A stretch of DNA of 64,000 nucleotides, taken from NCBI RefSeq assembly GCF_002127325.2, contig NC_035433.2, positions 85,269,775-85,333,774 of the forward strand. The letters are read 5' to 3'. Position numbers and translations under genes: made by a program. The first letter of the stretch is position 1, and the number at the start of each line of letters is the position of its first letter. The stretch comes from Helianthus annuus (lineage: Eukaryota; Streptophyta; Magnoliopsida; Asterales; Asteraceae). Shown in pieces: positions 21,808 through 32,462 of this stretch. Under the pieces are notes generated by a model. That model made no database searches. It saw only the letters and a program-made list of their open reading frames with translations, and was not told the DNA's origin.

Positions 21808-23226
21808 AAGGCATTTGGTGCGGACAACATAATAATTGAGGTATGGAAGTGTTTGGGACATGAAGGAGTTCAATGGCTAACTAACTTGTTCAATCTTATT
21901 TTCAGTTCTAAAAGAATGTCGGACCAGTGGAGGTGTAGTATTGTAGTGCCTTTATATAAGAGCAAAGGAGACACCCAAAGTTGTGGGAATCATAAAGAGA
22001 TTAAGCTATTAGGCCATACTATGAAATTATGGGAGAGGGTGATTGAGACTAGACTTAGGAAAGAAACCTAGGTTACGATAAACCAATTTGGTTTCATGCC
22101 AGGGCGGTCAACTTTTAAAGCGATACATATTCTAAGGAGATTGACTAGAAAAATATGGAGAGAAAAATCGGGATCTACGTATGGTGTTCATTGATATAGA
22201 AAAGGCATATGACAATGTGACACATAGACTAACATGGGACAATTTAGAGTGTGGAGGGTTTCCTGGAAAGTATATAAACTTAATTAAGGTTATGTATGTT
22301 AAAACTGAAACTAGTGTTCGTGCACCGGTAAGGGATATCGATTTCTTTCCTTTGGAGGTAGGACTCCACAAAGGGTCAGCTCTTAGTCTGTTTCTATTTG
22401 CGATTGTCCCAGATGAATTTTCAAAGTCAATTTCGGAGTCAATTCCGCGGTGCTTGTTTTTTGCAGATGATATTGTACTAATTGAGGAGAGTAAACAAAG
22501 CTTGAATGCGAGGTAGAGGAATGGCGAGTAGCCTTAAAGTGCTAAGGTTTGAGGATTAGTTGCTCTAAGTTTGAATACCATTATTGTGATTTTAGTGAAG
22601 CAGGCGATGATCATGACACTCATATTACCATTGAGAGCCAAGTGGTTCCACAGGCTACAAAGTTCAAGTATTTAGGATCGTTTGTTCAGAGTGATGTAGA
22701 GATAGATAGTGAGGTAGCTTACCGTGTTAAGGTGGGATGGTGTACGTGGAGAGCAGCCACAAGGGTATTTTGCAACAATAGGTTCCCAACTAAATTAAAA
22801 TAGAAATTTTATAGAGTTGCAATTAGATTTGCTATGTTATACGGAACAAATTGTTAGGCATTAAAGAAAATTTATGCACGTAAACTAGAGGTAATAGAGG
22901 TGATGATGCTAAGATGGATGTGTGGGCACACTAAGTTGGACAAGATAAGAAATAAGGTTTTTAGTGAAATATTAAGGGTTGCAAGTATTTTAAAAAAGAC
23001 AAGAGATGAGAGATTGAGATGGTTTAGGCATGTCAGGAAGAGAGAGACAACAACCATTGTTAGAACAGTCGAAACGCTCACTGTAAAGGGAAGGATGAGT
23101 AGTGGTAGGTCAAAAATGACTTGGGATGAGCGGGTTAGGCATACTTTGCTCGATTTGCACATCTCTAAGGACATGGTCAATGATAGAACTTCGCGGAGAC
23201 GTAAGATTAAGGTTAAGGACTTTTAG
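21808..23226 (+). pseudogene. RTE-type LINE reverse transcriptase, 3' half
   Basis: Resumes the RT domain cut at 4016: FGADNIIIEVWKCLG, DQWRCSIVVPLYKSKGD, then after a stop NQFGFMPGRST. In a shifted frame follow VFIDIEKAYDNV and the catalytic box FADDIVL. In a further frame come KFKYLGSFVQSD and, at the end, RHVRKRETTTIVRTVE and the C-terminal basic tail to a TAG at 23224-23226. Several stops and frameshifts show an old copy. FADD replaces the usual YADD, a common variant in plant RTE/L1 elements. Confidence 0.85.
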
Positions 23227-23573
23227 GAGGATGACCTGTTTTTGTTTTAGGTTCTTGTCTTAGGAAATGAACTTTCAGTTTCTTTGACGTGTTATATGGC
23301 ATTTTTATAGGTTTCCACATTTTTCCGGTGTCGTTTTACTAAGAAATACTTATTTATATGTGTGTTTTTCTTATTTTTACCTTTTTTGTAGTTGTATGCC
23401 AACGTATGTTTTTTGGAATCTTATGCTTTGGTTGTGGATTTTGGATCCAAGGGTCTCACTAGAAATAGTTTATCTATCTACTGGGATAGATGTAAAGCTT
23501 GCCTACATCCTACCTTCCTCAGCCCTATCAATAGCTTGGTTGTAGGTGGGATTATACAGGGTAAGGTTGTTGT
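23227..23573 (+). mobile_element. 3' tail of the RTE-type LINE
   Basis: A non-coding tail including GGGATAGATGTAAAGCTTGCC and a CCTACCTTCCTCAG-type segment, ending in a short GTTGTTGT repeat. RTE elements of plants usually end in a (TTG)n-type simple tail rather than poly(A). Confidence 0.65.
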
Positions 23574-23770
23574 ACACCATAGAGTCAAGTATTCGCAACA
23601 GAGAAGGTGGTATATGGCATCTCGTTAGCTTGGTCAAGTTCTCGTTTAAGATGCACAATTCTGATGGTGTTTGTGTTCATGATGAATACGGTTTGGGAAA
23701 GAGAAGGTTGGAACGATTTCGTGAGTTATGATGTTAATAACATTATGTAACATTTATCTCTCTAATTATC

Positions 23771-24554
23771 TGTTGGGATTGAACCCTAACAGAGGAACAT
23801 ATAATGTAAAGCCAAAACCGGATCCCATCAGTGGACTTCAAATAAGCAGCAGTTTACTCTAATCTCTCCCCTTGACAGTGGTTATCTAACAACTGATAAT
23901 CTTAAGTGCTGCTCAACTACAACAACTGATAAACCAAACTCTGATGATTACCTAACAACTACTAAAGACAAACTCTGTTGCTCTATCTACTGCTGTTTCC
24001 TAAGTGCTGCTGAAGATTCAAGCACTGCCCTCTCAAAGACTGATCACCTTTGAAGAAAGCACTGAAGACTCAACATCTGTGCTAAGGCTACAACAGTGGA
24101 ACGTGAAGCAGTAGTTTTCATTTTGTTTTGTATGTTAGTGAATATCAGATGTTACATAACAGTAGTTTGTACAGGACAGTATTTGTAGTTTGTTAGGTCG
24201 TTAGATGTCACTATCATGGTGACGTCAGCTGAAGTATATCAGTAGTTTGGTTTGCCTATAAGTATGACAGTACTCTGTACTGTTACACTTGATCGTTTTG
24301 AGTGAGTTCTTCTCCTCAATTCATCCTTTCATCTTGTGCAACCAACTCTGGTGTATCAGGCTGAGGGGAGTTTAGATTGTAAGCTTTTACTGTAATCTTT
24401 TGCTTTTATGTAAATCATTTGAATCAATGAAAAGCAATTGTTTGTCAATCTATACTTTCCTTTGAATGTTTTTACAAAGTTTGCTACTCATTTCCGCTGC
24501 ACTTACATCATAACATGCAAACAAACACAATCATGACAGCCTCAGATCCTAACA
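23771..24554 (+). repeat. 5' LTR of copia element
   Basis: 784 bp, TGTTGG...CCTAACA. Nearly identical to 30673-31456. Confidence 0.93.
24220..24262 (+). promoter_or_regulatory. Copia LTR promoter: TGACGTCA palindrome plus TATA-like box
   Basis: A perfect bZIP-type site TGACGTCA (24220-24227) lies about 28 bp before CTATAAG (24256-24262). The arrangement is kept in the other LTR (TGACGTCA 31122-31129). TGACG sites are bound by TGA-class bZIP factors in plants; use here is inferred. Confidence 0.5.
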
Positions 24555-24556
24555 AT

Positions 24557-24568
24557 TGGTATCAGAGC
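24557..24568 (+). other. Primer binding site, initiator tRNA-Met
   Basis: TGGTATCAGAGC two bases after the 5' LTR, the standard copia primer site. Confidence 0.93.
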
Positions 24569-26542
24569 TTGGACAGTCAAATTCGATCTAACAATCAATT
24601 TGACATAACAGTTCAGCTCAAAATTCATTGATACTAAGGTTGGTTGCATTCAGTTGAAAACAGAGTAATAAGCAAATCATGATCAAAATGGTTGTTCAAA
24701 AACTCTGTAAATCAACCAAGATGTCATATGACACACAAATCTCACACAACAAGTGTTTTCATGCATATGCCACTCATAGTTTTCAGATCTGTAAAATATC
24801 TGATAAATTATGGGATTGTTCGATGCTTTCAAAATTGATTTCAATTGTTGTTTTGATATTTGTGATGTTTTTAATAAACACTAAAGTATGTACCTCAGAT
24901 CAGCAAAACTTGTGTTCATCTAAAACACCTGCATACTGCTGATATCGAAAAGAGGGAATAAAACTTTAGTAAAAAATTTCTCATGTGTTCAAAGGCAAGT
25001 TGAGTACCTTCAAAAGGACCAAATCTACTTTGTCCAAAACACAATGAGAAAATAAATTGTCAAAACAGTCCTAATCATAAGTAATGTGAGATCTGAACTA
25101 AAACATGCTCAAACATCGTCAGATTTCCTAAAACATTGCTTCAAAGTGATTATGGACAAGGTATGTTCAAAATAAAATCTCCTAGTGAGTATTTCTGAAC
25201 ATATGAATAATAAGGGTAAAAAGGGTATAGGGAAATAAAAATCTCAAAGTGTGGCTATCTCAAAACTTTTGAAATCAAAAGAAAAAGAGTATTAGCATAA
25301 AACACTTGTGAGGTTAGAATTAGATCTTCAGTGGTCATCATACAACTGTGTACATTCATCAATACAGAAATTGTTCTGGTAACAATGGCATATCCAGTGA
25401 TTGTGCTTAAAAGAAATTTACAATCAATTTACAAGAAAATGACTCAAATAATGGTCAGAATAACTTGAGAATAATTTGATCATTTACTTGAAAAGAGTGT
25501 CAGATCCTTTTGATTTTCTCCAAAACATCCTTTATTTTTTTTTCTTAAGGTGTTTTCCTTTTAATAAAACCAGATGCATTTTAATCTATTTAAAATGTAT
25601 TTTGTACTTTTACTCTTTTTAATAGTGAAAGTTCATCTCTGGTCAGGATGTAATCTCCTTATTTTTGTGTGGAATTACTATCCTTAAAACTGGTCAAAAG
25701 GAAATGACTCACACATCAAGGTCATGTTAAGCTCAAGTCTAGTTTGTCACTGATCAGAAATTGATTGTAAATTCATTTTTGAACTACTAAGACACTCATG
25801 TTCTAGTAATTAGACATAAAATGAGTTGTTCTAAGTAAAGCAAGACTTCATCATCTGGGATGCTAAACCACTGTCTAAAATAATAGACAGATGGAAAAAC
25901 CTTGAACAAAATTTCTGAAAATCACTGCTGACAATTTAATCTTGATATGATACATCTAAAATGTATCCTGTTAAGAATAGCATTTCTGTAAACAACAGAT
26001 GATAGATAAGATATTGTGTTTCCACAAAGACAAAAATCAATATCTACATCTAAACAAACAGATGCTAAAATATTTGTCAAAAGTCAAAACACTGCTGCAT
26101 AAACAGTTGTTAAACATATGATCTTCATTTTTATCCACTGATGTATCTAAAATGCTGTTGTGCCTTAACATCTGCTATCTAAAATCTGTCCACTGCTAAA
26201 GTGTCAACCTCTGTTCTTCAAAAACACTGATGCTCAAAATCATTGTTTCTTCCACTGCTTCATTTTATTACCATTGTAACTACTGATGCTTGATTCATCA
26301 GTAGTTGTCAAAACAACTGTCTTCCATCATTTTCCATTTCATCAGATGTTTGACACGTGTTTAGTTTTTAGCCTTCAGATCAAAATAACCGCTGCCACAT
26401 CAGCAATCACTTTTTCCCTAAATTAAACCCTGATTAAATCCAAACAGAGGATTACCCTGTCGAATTGAATTCCAAACATTCTCTTCACAAAACAGTTTCC
26501 CTCTCATAACTCCAAAATCTTCTTCGATATTCATCATCAAAA
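24569..26542. other. Non-coding leader of copia element
   Basis: Nearly 2 kb where gag-pol should be, without Gag, protease, integrase or RT text in any frame. It is AC-rich with many CACTGCT/ACTGATG words that also occur in the LTRs. Confidence 0.65.
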
Positions 26543-28663
26543 ATGACGAAGCCAAAATCGAAATCAAAAACAAAACCTTCATCATCTTCATCCAAAACAG
26601 CAGAAGCCACTGAAATGGCCGCTGAAACCATGGAGATACGCTACAAAGCTCCACACAATTATGTGGGTATACTCACAAAACCCACCGATAATCACACATT
26701 CGACTCCATCCTTGACATTCTCTCTGCATCAAAGTACAAAACTTTGATAACAGCAGACACTCCTATTTACCTTGATACCCAGAGAGAGTTCTGAAAAAAT
26801 GCCACCCTTGAAAAACAAGGAGATATCACCGCCGCCATCAACTCCTTGATACAGGGTAAGAAGGTAAAAATTTCTCCGAAATCCATCTCTGAAACCTTTA
26901 AACTCGATGATTTAAATGGAAAAACCTCTTTTACAAAAGACGAGTTGGTAAAGGATTTCATAAACAGGGGTTATGCAGAACAACCAAAGGTAGATACCCT
27001 ACAAAAGGGTTATTTCCCTTCTGCACCCAGATTTTTATTTCACACACTGCTCATGTGTGTTTCAAATAAAACAACGTCCTTCAATGAGATACCAACAAAA
27101 ATTCAATGCCTGGGGTATGCAATTTTAAACGATAAAAACTTTAACTACTCCCAGGTAATATTTGATGATTTGGTAAAGAACGTTGATAATAAAGCTTTTC
27201 TGCTCTTTCCGAGATTTCTAAGCTATTATTTTGAACAAACATTTGTAGAGAAGGAAGCAGAACTGCCCAAACAAGGTGTCTCATTCAAAATAAACTTTTT
27301 AACAAAAGAAACTTTTTCAAGAATGATGGCACCAATAAAATTAAAAACAAAAGAGGCAGAGCAGGTTTTAAAAACTGCCACTGACCCTGAAGCAACCACT
27401 GCTGAGCCCACTGCTCCAGGTGATCAGAGTAGCAGACCCACTGCTCTGAAACCCACACCTGCCACCACTAAAAAGACCAAAAGAAAACCATCCAGAAAAC
27501 CCACCAAACCCAAAACAAAGGCAACTCTGGAAGATGAGATCCCAGAGCAACTGCCAGTGACAACGCAAAAGTCACCAGAAACCACTGCTGCTACTTCCTC
27601 ATAGCAGTTGGAAGAAAGATCTCAACCCCAGCCTAAAACTCCTCTTGCATCCTCACAAAAGGATCAAGTTGTAAGCACAGGGATACCACATTATGAAGCT
27701 CTGTATCCACTCGGATTCATCTTCCACAGTCCTGATCCCAAGGACATGTCTCTTTCTACCCCCACACCCTCACCAATAATAATGCCACAATCAATAATAC
27801 CCCAGTTGCATGCAGTTGATATTGCACAGACAAAAACCAGTTCCTCTCAATCACCTATTACTGAGAGCATACCTCCACAAGTGACTGGGTCTGATGTTAA
27901 TGCCTCTGCTATCCCAGCAACAGTTGAGGAGGTTACACCCCTTGAGTTACAAGTAACTCTTGGTGGTAGTTCAAGTGGAGCAGCAACTACAACTGATGGA
28001 TCAACAGATCTTCAGTTGGACAGTTGTTTCATAACTAAGACTCCCTTGAAGGCAATTTCTTCCATGGCAACATCGGTAACCACCAGTGAGTTAAATATAA
28101 CCACTGGTACCATCAAAGGTTTATCGGTTGCTGAAGAAAGAAGTCCCCAGTACCAAGAACAAGGGGCATCAATGGATGATATTTGGGATTCACTTCCTAA
28201 GTCAAACATTGATACAACCACTGCTGGTGGGGATTCAGATGATCCTGTTAATTCAGGTGATGATTCAAGATATAATGAATTGACGGCCACAGTTGAAAAC
28301 CTGGAATCTTCAGTTGCAGAAATAAAAGATATGGTGCAGCAGCTGTTAGAAGCTCAAATAGCCCAATCTTCTGCCCCTCCTGCTCAAGCACCTGCTCCAC
28401 AAGCATTTGCTGCAAATGAGCTATGGAATATTCTCCAACCACTGCTTGAACATCAGCAACAATTGGCTGCTAAACAGCACGCAAATCAAGTAAAAATGCT
28501 GACCAACATGGTTGAATCTCGGTTCAAAGATACACAAGCTGATATCAAGGCTATAAAGGCCAGCATTCAACAGAATGCTCAAAGTGAGAAGCTCCTTCTG
28601 CCATTTTCTTCATGGATACACCCCTGGCAGATAATGCCAAAAAGGGGGAGAAAAACAGGTTGA
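26543..28663 (+). pseudogene. Envelope-like ORF of SIRE-type copia, N-terminal part with two stops
   Basis: One frame from MTKPKSKSKTKPSSSSS is interrupted by TGA (26792-26794) and TAG (27602-27604), then runs on to 28663. A globular region (about residues 100-240) includes ETFKLDDLNGKTSFTKDEL, YFPSAPRFLFHTLLMCVSN and FDDLVKNV...LFPRFLSYYF. It resembles the protein carried between pol and the 3' LTR by Asteraceae SIRE/Maximus-type copia elements. A Pro/Thr/Ser-rich low-complexity stretch and a short coiled coil (LTATVENLESSVAEIKDMV) follow. The function of such proteins is unproven, and I see no signal peptide. The frame shifts near 28590-28660. Confidence 0.65.
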
Positions 28664-30636
28664 AAAAGAAAGGTATAGATGATGGGATGCACATTAAACC
28701 TGAGAAACCCAAGTCTTCAACAGCTGATACTACAGCAGTTACAAAAACTGCTGCAAGTAGCCAAACAGCTGCCATCTCATCAACACACACACCTCCAACA
28801 CACACTACCTCATCACACACCATCACAACTACTGTTCCACCACCACCTGTGTCTACAACACAAAAATCATCATCATCTACAATCACATCACCGCCTCCTG
28901 CAATAAAGCAGAAGACAACAGATGTTACAACATCTGTTGTAGTGACAACAGTGATTAAAGCACTAGTTGTTTCAACCACTGTTAGTCAATCACAATCCAC
29001 TGCCATCCAATCTCAAACCACTGATCCACCCAAAACATCATCAGTCTCCTCTTCAAAAAGAAGAAGGGTCTTCATTCCTGATGATGAGTCACCACCACCA
29101 TCACCACCTTCAAATATCATTTCACATTCTCCATCCCCTGCTCAAAAGCAGAAGACAACTACTGATACATCAGTAGTTGTAATGACAACAGCAGTTGAGA
29201 CACCAGTTGTTTCAACCACTGTTAGTCAGACATCCACAACTGCCCTTATTCTTCCTATATCACAACCACAGCTCCTAAAAAGGAAAAGAAAGCCGATCAC
29301 CGCTGATGAAGGTAGTCATGATCCTAATGTTGTTGAATATCCACTTGAACTTGAAGCCATCAAAAATGAGATGAGGCAGTTTTATACTGAAGCAGATCCC
29401 TCAAAAATAAAATTCTCTTCTCTAATTGGCTACATGTCTCTAGAAGATATAAATGACTATCTCAAAATCAAGGCAAGGCAGGCTAAAGTAAAAGCCAAGG
29501 TTGACAGTGAGAAAGAAAGGCTAAGCGAAGAAGGCATTGCAAATAGACTGGAGTTCTACCTTGCAAAGGTTAAGCAGATGGAAGAATATGCACAAGAGCT
29601 AGAAAGAGAAAAGGCTGATCAAAAGAAGAAACTCAGAGAACAGCTTCTAGCCTACATCATGAAAGAAAAGTTCTATCCTGCTGAAGGACAACAGTTTGAG
29701 GAATGGCCTTTAGTAGCTTTAAAGCGTGAGGCTGAAATGATCCAAAAGGTCAAAAATGATCCCTCAAAGAAGAAAACTGCTCCAAACTGGAGTAAGTACA
29801 AAAGACTCATTGCTGATCTCACTGCTGAGTATAAAAGGAAGAAAAGGGAGTTGGTGGATGCTAAGATAGGCACTGCTGAAGCCATATCAAAATGGTCTAG
29901 GCAACAAACTGATGAAGCTTATGAAAGACTTGAGAAGCAGAGGATGAAAGCCTCTAATCCTCCCAAAAAGTCTGACTACAAAAAGCTTCAAGAACAAGTC
30001 AAACTTTTCGAAACACAGATCAGCACAGCAGAAGATTTTATCACAAAGCTGAGTAAAGAAAAGAAGGAAATGCTGTCTGCTGGAGTAGATAAGAACAAAG
30101 AAGCTGAACAGATTGAAGAAGCTATGAAGAAAATAGCTTCAGATAAAGAAAGATTGGCAAAGCTACAAACCCTTGCTAAAAAGGTCAAAGTAGTAAGCCA
30201 GAAGTCATCAGCAAATCTCACAAAGAGTGAGCTGGTTGACAAAGAAGTTGAAGCAGACATAGCTGAAGCCAACAAGATTATTGACCAAGCATTCATACGA
30301 GTGTCTGAGGCTCATGATACTGCTCTGCACTTCTTCTCCAGGCCAATCACTTCAAGTTCATCTGATAATAAATCTCTCCCAAGAAACCCATTGAGTTCAA
30401 AAATACTAAAGTGGATGTCTGATCAAAAGACCCACGTATTGACTTTGCTCAGATTCAATGGTGATGTGAAGCATATATCAAGGAATCAGGCACTAGGCCT
30501 AAGTGCTGAAGATCTACAGGATCTCCTTGAGCTTACACTGTGCAGGGATGAGGATGATACAAGTTCCAAGGATTTTGAGGAAGATTTTAAAAGAAAAGCA
30601 AAGGAACTTCTGATGAAGAATAAAGGTCCTGAATAA
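28612..30636 (+). CDS. Envelope-like protein of SIRE-type copia, coiled-coil C-terminal part
   Basis: An open frame of 674 residues, the probable continuation of the preceding frame after a single-base shift. Residues 1-220 are Thr/Ser/Pro-rich with an internal duplication: a unit of about 29 residues containing KQKTTD...VVSTTVSQ occurs twice, about 77 residues apart. A basic PSSKRRRVF-like stretch could be a nuclear signal. From about residue 230 the protein is Lys/Glu-rich and strongly heptad-like (KERLSEEGIANRLEFYLAKV, EDFITKLSKEKKEML), a long coiled coil. It ends at 30636, shortly before the polypurine tract. No transmembrane segment is evident. Confidence 0.65.
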   Translation: MDTPLADNAKKGEKNRLKKKGIDDGMHIKPEKPKSSTADTTAVTKTAASSQTAAISSTHTPPTHTTSSHTITTTVPPPPVSTTQKSSSSTITSPPPAIKQKTTDVTTSVVVTTVIKALVVSTTVSQSQSTAIQSQTTDPPKTSSVSSSKRRRVFIPDDESPPPSPPSNIISHSPSPAQKQKTTTDTSVVVMTTAVETPVVSTTVSQTSTTALILPISQPQLLKRKRKPITADEGSHDPNVVEYPLELEAIKNEMRQFYTEADPSKIKFSSLIGYMSLEDINDYLKIKARQAKVKAKVDSEKERLSEEGIANRLEFYLAKVKQMEEYAQELEREKADQKKKLREQLLAYIMKEKFYPAEGQQFEEWPLVALKREAEMIQKVKNDPSKKKTAPNWSKYKRLIADLTAEYKRKKRELVDAKIGTAEAISKWSRQQTDEAYERLEKQRMKASNPPKKSDYKKLQEQVKLFETQISTAEDFITKLSKEKKEMLSAGVDKNKEAEQIEEAMKKIASDKERLAKLQTLAKKVKVVSQKSSANLTKSELVDKEVEADIAEANKIIDQAFIRVSEAHDTALHFFSRPITSSSSDNKSLPRNPLSSKILKWMSDQKTHVLTLLRFNGDVKHISRNQALGLSAEDLQDLLELTLCRDEDDTSSKDFEEDFKRKAKELLMKNKGPE

Positions 30637-30654
30637 GGAAGGGTTTTGGCATTA

Positions 30655-30672
30655 TCTGTTCCAGGGGGAGAT
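30655..30672 (+). other. Polypurine tract of copia element
   Basis: GTTCCAGGGGGAGAT immediately before the 3' LTR. Confidence 0.85.
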
Positions 30673-31456
30673 TGTTGGGATTGAACCCTAACAGAGGAAC
30701 AGATAATGTAAAGCCAAAACCGGATCCCATCAGTGGACTTCAAATAAGCAGCAGTTTACTCTAATCTCTCCCCTTGACAGTGGTTATCTAACAACTGATA
30801 ATCTTAAGTGCTGCTCAACTACAACAACTGATAAACCAAACTCTGATGATTACCTAACAACTGCTAAAGACAAACTCTGTTGCTCTATCTACTGCTGTTT
30901 CCTAAGTGCTGCTGAAGATTCAAGCACTGCCCTCTCAAAGACTGATCACCTTTGAAGAAAGCACTGAAGACTCAACATTTGTGCTAAGGCTACAACAGTG
31001 GAACGTGAAGCAGTAGTTTTCATTTTGTTTTGTATGTTAGTGAATATCAGATGTTACATAACAGTAGTTTGTACAGGACAGTATTTGTAGTTTGTTAGGT
31101 CGTTAGATGTCACTATCATGGTGACGTCAGCTGAAGTATATCAGTAGTTTGGTTTGCCTATAAGTATGACAGTACTCTGTACTGTTACACTTGATCGTTT
31201 TGAGTGAGTTCTTCTCCTCAATTCATCCTTTCATCTTGTGCAACCAACTCTGGTGTATTAGGCTGAGGGGAGTTTAGATTGTAAGCTTTTACTGTAATCT
31301 TTTGCTTTTATGTAAATCATTTGAATCAATGAAAAGCAATTGTTTGTCAATCTATACTTTCCTTTGAATGTGTTTACAAAGTTTGCTACTCATTTCCGCT
31401 GCACTTACATCATAACATGCAAACAAACACAATCATGACAGCCTCAGATCCTAACA
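30673..31456 (+). repeat. 3' LTR of copia element
   Basis: 784 bp, partner of 23771-24554. Confidence 0.93.
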
Positions 31457-31501
31457 TTATCTTTTCTTATATACACCCAAAGTGTAACCCTTGATTAGTT
31501 A

Positions 31502-31828
31502 GGGTTGAAGGGGTGCTCCCCCCACATAGGAAGTGGTAAACTTCTCCCCTAGCTAATCATCTCATGTCATATCAACTTCCCTCTTTACTCCCCATTTTGC
31601 ACTCAAACACTAGGGGTGCTCCCAATTTTTTTATATATAAAAAAAAATAAATGTGTGATTGGTTGAAAAAGAGTGAAGCCCACCATTAACTCTCTCTCCT
31701 CTTCCCCACATCGGTGACTACTCCCCAATCCCACTCAAATCACCCCACTTAAACAAGTGCTGACGGTGGTGTGCCCGCGTGGTGAACCATCTCAAACACC
31801 CCACTCCCCGCATGCGCCCCTTCCACCC
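31502..31828. mobile_element. PIF/Harbinger-type MITE, 327 bp
   Basis: TSD TTA at 31499-31501 and 31829-31831. The left end GGGTTGAAGGGGTGC matches the right end read backwards, GGGTGGAAGGGGCGC. No coding capacity. Confidence 0.65.
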
Positions 31829-31831
31829 TTA

Positions 31832-32462
31832 ACAAGAGTAATTATGTCCATAAAAAATTACCAACTAATCCTAAGAAATAAATATATTTTGATCAATTAT
31901 ATAATATAAAAGCTATCAAACAATTACCAACTAATCTAATAAAAAATAAATATATTTTCAATTATATAATATAAATGATAATGATGGTAACAAATAAATA
32001 TATTCTAACAAGATCACTCAAGCTCCAATCTTTTAAATTATAACCTCCTACTATCACTCTATAATATAAGATTCCCTCTATATAATAATTCTTAAGGACC
32101 CATACTAAAGAAACATGAACAAGGTAGAATCATGTGTTTAACACCATATATGAATCAAGACTTCAGTCCTTCAAATCAGTACAAAAAAAAAAATTACAAA
32201 ATAAGCACTATATAGTATAAAAGTCCCCATTACATGTGAATGACTACTATACATATACCATAATAAACAAGTAACATAAAAGCAAATTCGCAGTGTCGTT
32301 TTTCTAAATACTTGCGAAACCTACATTCAGAAAAAAAAACGCGTAAATTATGAACCAAACTATAACATGAAATGAGAATAACACGCTTATCTTAACTCAT
32401 GACCAACAAGCACAAAGGAGCAACTAAAGTCCTTTCGATATTATGTTACCGTTATAATCAAG
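31832..32462. other. AT-rich 3' flank of the bHLH gene
   Basis: Holds the 3' UTR and downstream region of the minus-strand bHLH gene. I see no other gene. A (TATAATATAA)-rich stretch repeats at about 31870-31990. Confidence 0.5.

Larger units (their letters stand above)
23771..31456 (+). mobile_element. Non-autonomous Ty1/copia (SIRE-like) element with envelope-like ORF
   Basis: 784-bp LTRs at 23771-24554 and 30673-31456 differ at about five positions by eye. Termini are TGTTGGGATT...CCTAACA, and the perfect TSD TTATC is at 23766-23770 and 31457-31461. A tRNA-Met primer site and a GGGGGAG polypurine tract are present. Between them are about 2 kb of non-coding DNA and a 4.1-kb envelope-like ORF region. 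No gag, protease, integrase or RT is recognisable. It must have been mobilised by an intact relative. Confidence 0.88.

Noticed and set aside
24679..24942. 87-codon ORF in the copia leader
   Set aside because: No similarity to Gag or any domain I recognise, atypical composition, and it lies in a region that looks non-coding.
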